DNA from: Synanceia verrucosa
Taxonomy: Eukaryota; Chordata; Actinopteri; Perciformes; Synanceiidae
Direction: 5' to 3'
Assembly: GCA_029721515.1 (NCBI GenBank)
Contig: CM056570.1
Coordinates: forward strand, 5,304,601 to 5,368,600
Length of the DNA stretch: 64,000 nucleotides
Shown here: in pieces, positions 24,601 to 36,600 of the stretch
Layout of the letters: every line of letters begins with the position of its first letter
How positions within the stretch are numbered: the stretch's first letter is position 1
Program-made: the position numbers and the translations under genes
The notes under the pieces: model-generated
Told to the model about the DNA's origin: nothing
What the model saw: the letters and a program-made list of their open reading frames with translations, nothing else
Database searches by the model: none

Positions 24601-27600
24601 GGTAGCTAACTGCAGGGGCGGTCCTAGCCTATTTGGTGCCCTGGGCAAACACCTCCTGGGCCCTGCGCAGCCTGCTGTTTTAGAGGGGTGAGGAAGAACT
24701 GAGCTAACTAGTAAAACTAATGAAATATTGTGGCTGCACATTAATTTTTCTCATAATTGTTCTTAGGTTTATTTAGTTAAGTTGCTGTTGCACCATGTTG
24801 TTATTTATACTTTTTTATTTAAAAATAAATTCAAAATAAATGGATGATGGCTGGTTTGTTGTATTCAGTCATGTTTTTCAAAGGTTTTAACCTGAGCCAG
24901 GCCTCACCACAGTGCTCATCATATCACAGTCATACAGGCGTAGTATGATTTTTAAAAAATAATTAAACAATTATAACATACTGCTATCGGTACTCGGTAT
25001 CGGCCGATACCCACAGCACAAGTATCGGAATCGGTATCGGCAAGGATAAAATGGAACATCTCTATTGTCTGTCTCTGTGCCCTGTGATGAGGCCTTCCGC
25101 CTTAAGACAGCTGGGATAGGTTCAAGCCCCCCCCCGCGACCCTATGTGAGGATAAACAGTAGAAAATGGATGGATAAGACTAGACATGGTCACACTTAGC
25201 AGTGTGTTATAATCTAAATCTAGCAGGATAAATATTTTTTGTGCATGAGGGAATGAAGCGGGGATATTCCCTCACACATACATGAATCAGATTGTGGATA
25301 TTTCTCCAAACCCTATTAATCTTGGTCAAATCAGAGCTATTTTTGAGAGAGGAAAAACAGGTCAACGTTGAAACTCCACTCCCCTACGTTGATACCAGAG
25401 GTGTCTCAGAAATGTGTCTTCCACAGTGGCAATTAATTATCTTCACCTGGGCTCTGTGTGACCACGGATGAAGCCATTCATCTGCCTTAACCAACAGTGA
25501 ATTTAAAATTCTAAACTGCACATTCATCAAAAGGAACTGCTTACAAGCAAAGTAAATAATCAAATCTCTCAATATTTTAGACTACATGTTTCACTGAGTC
25601 GCAGAGCTGTCAACAGTGAACAGAAGTAGCAGTATTCAATGTGTGTCATGAAAATGCAAAAGCACACTTTAGTCATAGTCTGCCTACTACTTCATCCTCT
25701 AATAAATACAAATATGCAATGGATTATATTATAAATTGTGTTGCGTATTATGTATTGTAGTAAATTGATTAAATAAAATACTATTATATCATATATATAT
25801 TAGTGATATAGTATTATCTGTATGTTTCCTTGTTATTTTAAGATTAATAACAAGTATCAGATTTTTAATAATCCAGTGAAGTATGGAAGTGTTTTAGTCA
25901 TAATTTACGAGAGATGCATGTTTCAACAATGTGTTTTTAGCAGTGTAGAAGTAAAATAGAGGTGCTACTTTTATTAGGATGGCTGTGCCAGGGAAAGGAG
26001 GTCAGTATACACTCACCCCTTAGATTAGCTTTCAGCCATTCAGGCTAATCACCTGTGAGACAGAAGACGTATTCATTTCACCCACTGTGATCATATGGAT
26101 GATGATGATGATTAGCCAACGCGATATTAGTCATCTACTTTAGATAATCACCTTGCAGTACCAACGGAAATAAAGAGAGAGTTTCTGTTGCATTATTCAT
26201 TTTAGAAATAAGTGTCCTAAAGCAACGTAAATCAAGTTAATCAAATGCTGCTGATCATTACCCATAGCTCTTAGAATGACAGTGACAGCTCACCATTGTA
26301 ATAATGCACCGTCACTGTGACATTTCCCTGGGATTATCCGGGATTAGAATATTAATCTGGTTTTCACAGCTTGACTCAGTCACAGCCTTCTTTTGCAGGG
26401 ATTTATAGCATTCAGGTGCACAAAACAGGGGGGAGAACGCAGTTATTACGCAATTATAATAATACTAGTATCATCATTTCTATACTCTTGGTCAAATAAG
26501 AACTATGAATGGACATGTTCTGCAGCTCAGTGGGTAAAATTAAGCACCAAGACTACTATGTTTAATCCCCACTATGACCACTGTCTCATAAATATGCCAT
26601 CAGCTGTCATGCCCACCCAACGGCACATGCTATACTGTAGAAACACACAGTAAGCATGTTGTCTCTGTTAATGCATAATGCCTCTTTACAGGTGCTAAAT
26701 GTTGATATTCCTCCTCTACTTCCTTAAATGTTCTTGGCCAGTTGTCTCACACCTACAGTGTCAAAAGAAAAAAAAAACAATCCAAACTATTTCAAATCAA
26801 ACTCACTTGCAGTCTCTCTGACTACTACCTTTTTGATACAAAGTTGATTCGGTACGCAGACTCATTCTTAGCTAACACTTACTGTTTTATTCTTTCAGAT
26901 TGACAACATTCAGAGTCTTATGCAGTGCCCCAGTGTGCTTGTCTGTGTGGGACGTGAACCTTCTCACCCGTCCATCGTGGAGAACTTTCAGAAAACATCT
27001 GATGACAGACTTCCAAAGCCAAGTGTGAAGTCTTGCCCCAGTGGCTGCAATGAAGTTCTTGATGGTAGGAGAAACAACAAATTTCTAAATTCTGTTTATT
27101 TTACTAAATTATATCCTAAACATTGTTTTACTGGTTATATAGTTATATTGCACACAATGAGCTATGTCATCTTTTTTTTTCTTTTTTGGTGTGTGCCTTG
27201 ATGGTAATCCAAGGACTTTCAACAAAGAAAAGTGTCATCAATCCACAACTGGAACCTGACAACAGATCTACCAGGCAGTCGGTGTCATCTGACAAGTCAT
27301 TACCAGATGGAACCGAATCTCCGGATAATGTGGTCTCCCGACCACATACTGTTGATGGAATAAGAGATGATGATATAGAGAAACGGGTTCGTGTTTATAA
27401 AGATGGTAGTCTGTCTATGGAAATGAAAGTGCGCTTCCGGCTTCAAAATGACGAAACAATACATTGGTCGACACAAGTAAGAAGGACAACAGGCAGGACC
27501 TGTGAGTTGCACAGTGACCCCTGTTTTGCACAGGTTAGTCAAAGAAACTACTCAGAATCTGAAAGCATCTCTGCTGGTGAGCAAGATGAGGCTCACATCA

Positions 27601-30600
27601 CAAGGCGCTATCAAAGACATGCAGAGGAGCCCTGCTGTCCTCACAGCTGCAGGCACTGCCAGGATTATGACATCTGGAAAAACATCCCTGGGACGGATGG
27701 AGCAACTCGCAACATTCAAACTTCCAGCTCAAGTGCATCCTCACACACAATGGTCTCTAGAAAGACAGTGGTGGAAAGGCAAATTAACGAAGAGCATACA
27801 AAAGAGCAAATGGTGAAGCAGACTGTTGAGGCAGCTGAAATTGTAGAGTACTGCACCATCAGGAGTGATACTTGCTCACCAAAGTGCGAGGTGCAGTCCA
27901 CGCCAGACAACTGTGAGGCGTTTGCTGACAGTTCTGCAAATGATCGGATTAATGTTGCAATTGCTGAAATACCAAAGCAAAAAGAGCAAACAGAATGTGT
28001 TTCTAATGTTTCTTCTGAGGTATTACCAAACCATGAGGACGATCAAAATGATGAGGATGATGTCCCGCTGAGTGCTTCAAGAGCGTCTTCTCAGACTATA
28101 AGTGCAGTGTTAGACACAGCATCACCTGCCCAACATTTATCCCTGAGCCCTACAGACAGAGCATCCAAAGCTTCAAGACACTCAAGCAAGTCCAGAAAGT
28201 CCCGAAAATCATACACTTGTAATTGTGCAATGTCTAAAGATTATGAAGATGGCACAAAAGGACAAATCAAGGCCCAACCTGAAGAGGAAGGTGAGATACA
28301 AGGAAACCAATCAAGTGCCATGTCTGTCAAATCAAATACCTCTGGCAGATCAGATACATCTGAAGAAACACAAAATACAGAGTCTGAAGGTGTAGTGGAG
28401 AAAAGATTGAAAAGTGCCATGTCAGTTCATTCAGATGCCTCTAAAAAATCCAGATCCAATGTTTTAGATGTAACACCTGAAATGCAAGCACAGAATGAAA
28501 AAGAATCACAAGAAAGACCATTAAGCAGTGTGTCCGTTAAATCTGAAAAATCAACCAAGTCACAAATGGCGGCCGAACAACAAAAATCAGAGGAGGATGT
28601 TGATGAAGAGCGAGCATTAAGTTCCATGTCATCAAAAGCCGAAGCTTCCATTAAATCAAAGGGGTCAAGAGTCTCTTCTCTCCCAGATAAAGAACAGAAT
28701 GAGGAGAAAACTGATGAAGATGTTGGGGAGAAGGAGAGAGTTGATGAGTCTGGAGACGATCAAGAGAGAATGTCAAGTGTCATGTCAATCAAATCAAATA
28801 TCTCTGTAAGATCTGCACATTCAAAAGCATCTAAGATTCACAATGAAGAAAATGCTCAAGGGAATGCATCTACTGCTATGTCAATAAAATCTAAAACCTC
28901 TGATGTTGAGAATTCTGAGGAAGGGGAAGACACAGATGCAATAACATCTAGCGCTATGTCATCAAATGGAGGAGTGTCATCAAATAAAGCTGACAGTGAC
29001 GAGGAGGTAATGGATACTGTGGAAAGAGCTCCAAGTAACATGTCAGTGAAATCCATAATGTCAAATACATCCACAAAGTCCAGAAACTCAGAAAAATCAA
29101 ATGCATCTGAACATTCAGTAGTGTCTGATCTTTCACCAGAGGAAAAACAGGCTGAAAACATAGAAAGAGTATCGAGTGCAATATCAGCTAGGTCTATCGA
29201 ATCATGTGGCTCTGCAACATCTGGAAAGTCAAACGGCTGTGAAGAAATGAATAAAAATCAGATGAAGAGAGCAACTAGCACTTTGTCAACTAAGTCTAAT
29301 GCATCTGCAAGATCTAGTGCATCAAAGAAGGATGACCTTGATGCTAGAGAAAGAGCATCTGATGCGACAGATGGTAGAAATGCCGAAGTGGAAAGTGAAG
29401 GGAGACCAAAAAGCACATTGTCGGTATTATCAGTAAAGTCGGTGAAGTCAAATATTTCTGCAAAATCTAGCAAATCTAATTCATCTGAAGTTCGTAATAA
29501 AGAGAGTGGTGACAATCATGCAGATGGAAATGATGGAGGACAAACTGAAGATGATGAAGCTGAAGTGAGAGCATCTAGTGCCATGTCAGAAATATCGTTC
29601 AAGACAAAATCTTCTGCATTATCCAGTAAGTCAAATGCCTCTAAGACCAACAATGAGGGAGAAATTACAAATAGAGCACCAAGTGCCATGTCGGTGCAAT
29701 CTGCAAATTCAAATGCCTCTGTGGCATCTACAAAATCAAAAGCTTCTCACGGTCTTACAAAATATAATGATGATATTTCTGATGAAGGAGATGCTGAAGA
29801 GGAAACCAGCAAGATATCACCAAGCTGTATGTCAGAAAAATCCACCAAGTCGAACATGTCAGCAAGATCAAGTAATTCTAAATGCACTAATGAAGAGAGA
29901 GGACCGAGTGCACTGTCAATGAACTCAACACAGTCAAATATCTCTGCCAAATCTAAAACGTCAGATGACAGGGAAAGGGTTTCAAGCAAAATCTCAACAG
30001 CATCTGCCAAATCTGCTAAGTCAAATGCTTCAGCAATATCAAAGAAATCAAGAGGTTCTGCAATTCCCTCTGGAAACTGTGGTGACTCTTCTGAGGAAGT
30101 TGTTACTGAAGAAGAGACTGAAGGAAGATCAGTGAGCTCAATGTCACTAATGTCCGTTCAGTCAAGCATTTCTGTAAGATCAAATAAGTCAAAATGTTCT
30201 GCTCAAGCTCCAGCTGAAGAAAGTCAAAATGAAGAAAGAGCAGCAAGCAACCTTTCAGGCAAATCAGTCCAGTCACATGTTTCTGAAAAATCTATAAAGT
30301 TTTCAAAGAGAGCACCAAGCACCTCATCAGTCAGATCAGCAAAATCAGCTAATTCAAATGTTTCTACGAAATGTAAAGTTTCTGAAGTTCCCTTGGAAGA
30401 CAATGTTGACAGTCCTGAGGAAAGAGTTGTTGAGGGGGAAAGTGAAGGGAGGGCAATAAGCTCAATGTCTGTCCAGTCAGTTAAATCAAATATTTCTGCA
30501 GGATCCAATAAGTTAAAATGTCCTGCTCATGTTTCAGCTGAGGAAAGCTCTGATGGAGAAAATGACGAAGAGCAAACTGCAGAAAGAGCAGCAAGCAGCA

Positions 30601-33600
30601 TGTCAGCTAAATCAGTCCAGTCACATGTTTCTGAAATATCTGTAAAATCTGCAGAGAGAGCACCAAGTACTTTGTCAGCTAAATCTGCAAGGTCAAATGT
30701 TTCTGCAAAATCTACCAAATCAAAAGCTTCCGAAGTTTGTTCTGGAAAATCTATTGATGCTCCTGATGAAGGAGATGATGAAGAGGAAGCACGAGAAAGA
30801 GCACAGAGTGCCATGTCAGCCAAAACTGCTAAGTCAACTATTTCTGTAAAGTCTACTAATTCAAAAGGAGCAGATGGTCTAGCTGAGGAAAATATGTGTG
30901 ATCATGAGGAACACTCCGAGAGGGCTGGAAGCAATATATCAGTCAGATCAGCAAAGTCTAATATTTCTGCAACATCTGGAAGATCAAAAGTTTCTGAGGT
31001 TCCCTTGGAAGGCAACATTGACAGTCCTGAGGAAAGAATTGTTGAGGGGGAAAGTGAAGGGAGGGCAATAAGCTCAATGTCTGTCCAGTCAGTTAAGTCA
31101 AATATTTCTGCAAGATCCAATAAGTCAAAATGTTCAGCTCATGTTCCAGCTCAGGAAAGCTCTGATGGAGAAAATGATGAAGAGCAAACTGCAGAAAGAG
31201 CAGCAAGCAGCATGTCAGCTAAATCAGTCCAGTCACATGTTTCTGAAATATCTGTAAAATCTGCAGAGAGAGCACCAAGTGCTTTGTCAGCTAAATCTCT
31301 AAAATCAAATGTTTCTTCAAAATCTACCAAATCAAAAGCTTCTGAAGTTCAGTCTGGCAAATCTAATGGTGCTCCTGATGAAGAGGAGGCTCTAGAGAGA
31401 GCACAGAGTGCCATGTCAGCCAAAACTGCTACGTCAACTATTTCTATAAAGTCTACTAAATCAAAGGAACTTGATGGTCCAGTTGAGGAAAGTTCTGAGA
31501 GTACTGATGAAGAAAATGATGAAGCTCAAACTGCAGAAAGAGCAGCAAGCAGCATGTCAGCCAAATCAGTCCAGTCACATGTTTCTGAAATATCTGTAAA
31601 ATCTGCAGAGAGAGCACCAAGTGCTTTGTCAGCTAAATCTGCAAGGTCAAATGTTTCTGCAAAATCTACCAAATCAAAAGCTTCTGAAATTTGTTCTGGA
31701 AAATCTGTTGGTGCTCCCGATGAAGGACATGATGAAGAGGAGGCTCTAGAAAGAGCACAGAGTGCCATGTCAGCCAAAACTGCTAAGTCAACTATTTCTG
31801 TAAAGTCTACTAATTCGAAGGATCTTAATGGTCCAGCTGAGGAAAATATGTGTGATCACGAAGAACATGCAGAGAGGGCTTCAAGTAAAATATCAGTCAA
31901 ATCAGCAAAGTCAAATGTGTCTTCAACATCTAAGATATCAAAAGCTTCTGAGCACAGTACTGAAATTGCTGATGCAGAGACCGAAGGGAGAGCGAGCTCA
32001 ATGTCAGGTCTGTCGGTCAAGTCAAATGTCTCTGCCAGAACCAAAAGGTCAAAATGCTCTGACTTTCCAGCTGAGGAAAACTTTGACAGCCCAGATGAAG
32101 AGAATGTCAAAGAGCAAACTGAGGAAAGAGCAGTGAGCAGCATGTCAGTCAGATCAGCTCAGTCCTATATTTCTGAAGAATCTATCAAGTCACAAGCCTC
32201 TGGTGTTATTTCTGAGGATGTGGTTGAACATGAGATATCTACAAAGAGAACCCCTAGTGCCTTGTCAGTTAAATCAGCAAAGTCACATGCTTCAGCAAAA
32301 TCTGCAAAATCAAATGCTCCTGGAGTTTGTTCTGTTGAATCTCCTGGCATTTATGGTGAAGATGAAGCCCAGGAGCGAGCACAGAGTGTAATATCAGCCA
32401 AATCCACCATGTCTGTAAAATCAAGTAAGTCAAAAGTTCCTTCAGAAGAAAACCCAAATGATGAGGAAACTGTACAAAGACCACCAAGCACCCTGTCGGC
32501 TAAATCAGCCAGATCAACACAGTCACATATTTCTGCCAATTCTAGTGCGTCAAAAACATCTATCGCTCAAGAGGAAGAGAATCACGAGCGAGCACCAAGC
32601 AGTATCTCCATCAAATCTACGAAATCAAGAAAGTCAAATGCTTCAGCAGTAATCAAGAAATCAGCTGCTGAAGATGGCACCAAGAATACTGATGAAAACA
32701 CTGAAGAGGACACTGAGACAAGAGTAACGAGCTCCATGTCAGCCAGATCAGTCAAGTCAAATGCAACATCAGTATCTACAAATTCCCAAGCTTTTCAAAA
32801 TGTGAACAGTGAAGAATATGGTGGAAATAAAGCGGAGAGGAGAGGACGTAGTGCCATGTCAAATATATCAAGTCCTTTAATAATAACCACTGAAATGTCA
32901 GCTGGAGAAAATGTGCCTGATTGTGAGGAAACTGAAGAGAGAACTCCAAGTCCCATGTCGGTTACATCATTAAGGTCAGATCAGTCTCTGAGCTTAAGGA
33001 AGTCAAAGGTTTCCACGCAGACGGCTGAAACACACACTGAAGAGTTAGATCAAGCAGAGAGGACTCCAAGTGTTTTGTCGGTGAAATCAAATAATTCTAT
33101 AAAAATCATGAAGTCCAACGTATTACCAGCTATAGAAAGTTCAGAGACACCTTATGAAGTAAATGATCAAGATAAATCTGAGAGGGTACCGAGCACCGTG
33201 TCATCAAAGGCCAATATGTCAGTGAGTTCAAAGAAATCCCAAGTATCTGATGTTCCTACTACTGAAAATAATCATGAAAATAAAGAGAGGTCACTTAGCC
33301 CTGTGTCTACGAAATCCAATCGATCGGAAATTCCTGCCGTGACAGTTGAAGAAAGTGAAGAGAGAGCGCCTACAGCCATGTCGTCAAAGTCAAAGGTTTC
33401 AGTACATTCAAATAAAACAGCATCGGTTAAAGAAAAGAAAAGTGAAGGGCGGCCAAAAAGCTCTTTATCTGTCAAGTCAAATCTATCAGTAAAGTCTCGA
33501 AAATCCAAAGTAACTGATATTTCAGTGGATCAATGTGCTGAAGCCAAAGAGGAGTCTGTTCATATTTCTGCTGAGGAAATCAGTGTTTCTCCAATCACTG

Positions 33601-36600
33601 TAGGGGAAAGTGTGAATCCTGAAGACAAGAGTAAACCCACATGCATTTTACATGAGGAAGAGAAACAAGAAACAGTTGATAAGAAGAGTTGTAATTCTAA
33701 GACAAGCAGGCAAGAAAGAAAAAATGATAGTGCTGAGGTTACATCAAAACCAAAGTCTACCAAATCTGCTGTGTCAGAAACCTGTCAGAGAGCACAGCAA
33801 TCAAAAGGAAGTAAACGTTCTGTGACTGATCACACAGAGTCGACTGAAAGTGATCTGTCACAAACTCTGTCCAGTTCCGATATCGTCAGAGACACTCCAG
33901 TCACTGGAGGTTCAAAATCCACCGTGTCTAAGAGGATAGCAAATGGTCTACTGAAAGCTACAGACAGTAGGAGCGTTAAGGATGACAAAAGTGATAAAAG
34001 CAGCAAACAAAGAACCAAGACCACAAATGCTGATGACTTTGATCTCGTCCCATCTAGCCTTCCAAATGCATCCCCTACTGAGGTTGTGAACGAGTGGCTG
34101 AATTCAATACCAGCAGACGGCGATACATGTATGTATGACATGGAGGAATTTAATGATGGGCAAAAAACTGGCCACAACACAGAGGAAATGAACAGAATGG
34201 AGGGTAATGAAAACAACTCTGAGAATACAGATGACACAAAGGATGGAGCTGTGATGAACAGTGACCCTGACGATGGCTGCCAATGTACAGAAGCACCAAA
34301 TGCAGATAATAACCGCACTCAGACTGATGATGCCTCCAAAATATTCAATTCATCTGTTCAAGTGATGAAAGTACTTTTGAATCCAAAGCTCGACAGATGT
34401 AACAGTTTGCCAGAAATTTCTCCAGTGTATGGACGTAAACTAAGCTCTTCAGCCAGAGGTCTCTTAGATTGCCTTGTAAAGTTGCAGTTAATAGACCATA
34501 ATCCTGAAAATGCAAATGAAAAGGATGAACGATACCAGGAGCTAATGAATATTCTTCAATCTCTTTGGCTTTGTGAGCCCACAGAAAATGAGCATGTGTT
34601 AAAGAAAGGTGATCACCATTCCGTAGATGATGAATTCAATCATACGTCATCTTCCGGTGTGGATGTTAATAGTGGCTCCACAGGCTCTGGCAACAGTAGT
34701 GATGGTGTGAATGGCAATGTGTCTCAACCACAAAGAAGTGCAGATACGTTAAGGAAAGTGCAAGAAGTCTGTGAAGATGAAGCAGAAGCAGATGTTCAGT
34801 GGACATCTAAGAGAGAAGGAGATCCAATGTATGAGGAAAAACCAAAGGAAGATGATCCAGCAACTGATGACACAATCAGAAGCAATGACAGTCCGAGAGA
34901 ACTACCTGAAACACCGCTCTCCTCAAACAAGAGCTCAGGAAATGACAGCATTTCTCAAAATCCTGATCCTGTTTGGGTCTTATCCCTATTAACTAAAATA
35001 GAAAACCAGTTCATGACACATTATATCAATGCAATGAGCGAGTTCAAAGACAGATGGAACTTGGATAATACCGAGCAGCTTGACATGATGATAAATGAAC
35101 TCAAAACTGAGGTTCACAAAAGAATACAAACCAGTATAAACAGGGAACTGAGGAAAATACAAGGTCAATCAGGCCTACTAAGACCTCCTACAGAAGCAAT
35201 GTGTCCTACCTCAACCAGACAAATGGAAGTGAGAAGACGGAAATTGAAGATTTTACTCAAACAACCAGTTGATCCCAGAGAAGAAAACAGTGATGATTCA
35301 GCAACAGGCACGTCTTACAGTGACCAGCGCAGTGAAAATGATGATGATTACTGTCCATGTGAAACATGCATTAAGAAAAAAATTGCATCTAGGCCGCCGC
35401 TTCCTGCAGAAGCTATGAATGTCGCACCTGTTGTCATGGACTTTGATCTGAAGAGGATTCTGATGATGAAGAACGGTAATCTTGGCAATATTCCGGGGAT
35501 CACCTGTATGTCTCATTCTGATGTTGATATGGATACAAAAGCAGCAGAAACTCTCATAGAACATGTCATTGATAAAGCTGTCAGACAGATGGAAGGGGAT
35601 GAAGCACACCAGGATGATCAAGATGACTTTACAGAGTCTGAAAAGCATGGAGCAGTAGAAGATACCATTAAAGAAGTGACCGAACAGAATGACGCTGAAC
35701 AAACAGTAAGACTATCTTCTGTAAATAATAAAGAGGAAATATGTGACGATGAAAGGGCAGAAGATGAAATGAAGGTTGAAGGTGAATCCTTGGTCCAGAA
35801 TGAAGAAGACATATCAATACAAGAGTCTACTTTGGCAACTAAACCAGACAAACAAGAAGCAAAGAAGGGATGGTTGACAATAAAGACGAGACTGCTGCCA
35901 ACAATGCAGATGATTCTGCAAAGGAGGATACAGCAGCCGGCGAAGGCAGATGAGAATGATGCCACAACTGAGGAATCATCAAAGGAACCAGTCGAAGAAG
36001 CAGAAACTGAAGATAAGACTGATGTAGACAAAGAGGTCGCTGTCATAGATGATGATGAACTTAAGGAAGAGGCCCCTGAAGCCACAGGTGAGGATGAAAA
36101 TGCAGAAGAGACCACTATGGCAGCCACAAGTGAACATAATTCTGACCGAGGTGAGGTTATGGAAGAAGGAATGAGTGCAGTTGAGTCTGCAGAGGAGAGC
36201 ATTGCCACAGCTGATGAAGTGTCAGATGAACCATCTGAAGAATTGAATGGAGATGAGATGGCTTTTGAAAAAGAAATCACAAGTGAAGATAAATTGAAGG
36301 AACAGACTGCTGAGGATGAAACTGAAGCAGAAGAAGCTGTGGATACAGAGAAGGTTAACGATGGAGCAGAGACTGCTGCCACCAGTGATGATGAAAGAAT
36401 GGAAGAGGCAGCTACAGCTACCACAGCAGGAGATGAAAATGCAGACGAGACATCTACACGTGAACACGAATCTGACAAAGACTTGGCTGGGGAAGACGAG
36501 ACGATTGCTGATAAAGAAGGGCTTGCTTCCACAAGTGCAGATGAGAATGATGACACAGCTGATGAATCGTCAAAGGAATCAACTGGAGAAGCAACTGGAG

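Larger units (their letters stand above)
23375..25064. mobile_element. Degenerate DNA transposon with the minisatellite inside it
   Basis: The left end reads TAGAGTTGTTCTGATTCCGA at 23,375. The right end, in reverse complement from 25,064, reads TAGAGATGTTCCATTTTATC. Both ends run into CCGATACC/GGTATCGG words. These look like terminal inverted repeats of a fish non-autonomous DNA transposon. The left end is present twice, at 23,375 and 23,545, as part of a 170 bp tandem duplication that includes minisatellite units. No transposase frame remains. Other insertions sit inside it. Confidence 0.45.
21655..26898 (+). other. rp1l1 intron 1, rich in repeats
   Basis: A 5.2 kb phase-0 intron, GTAAGA...TTCTTTCAG. 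It holds a tRNA-like repeat at 22,259, a G-rich minisatellite at 23,270-24,410 and several transposon ends up to about 25,180. From 25,180 to 26,898 no feature was recognised. Confidence 0.8.

Noticed and set aside
27123..27213. Extension of the giant rp1l1 frame upstream of 27,214
   Set aside because: This part lies in the 149-bp intron between a good donor at 27,065 and an acceptor at 27,213; the hydrophobic translation (MFYWLYSYIAH...) is chance.
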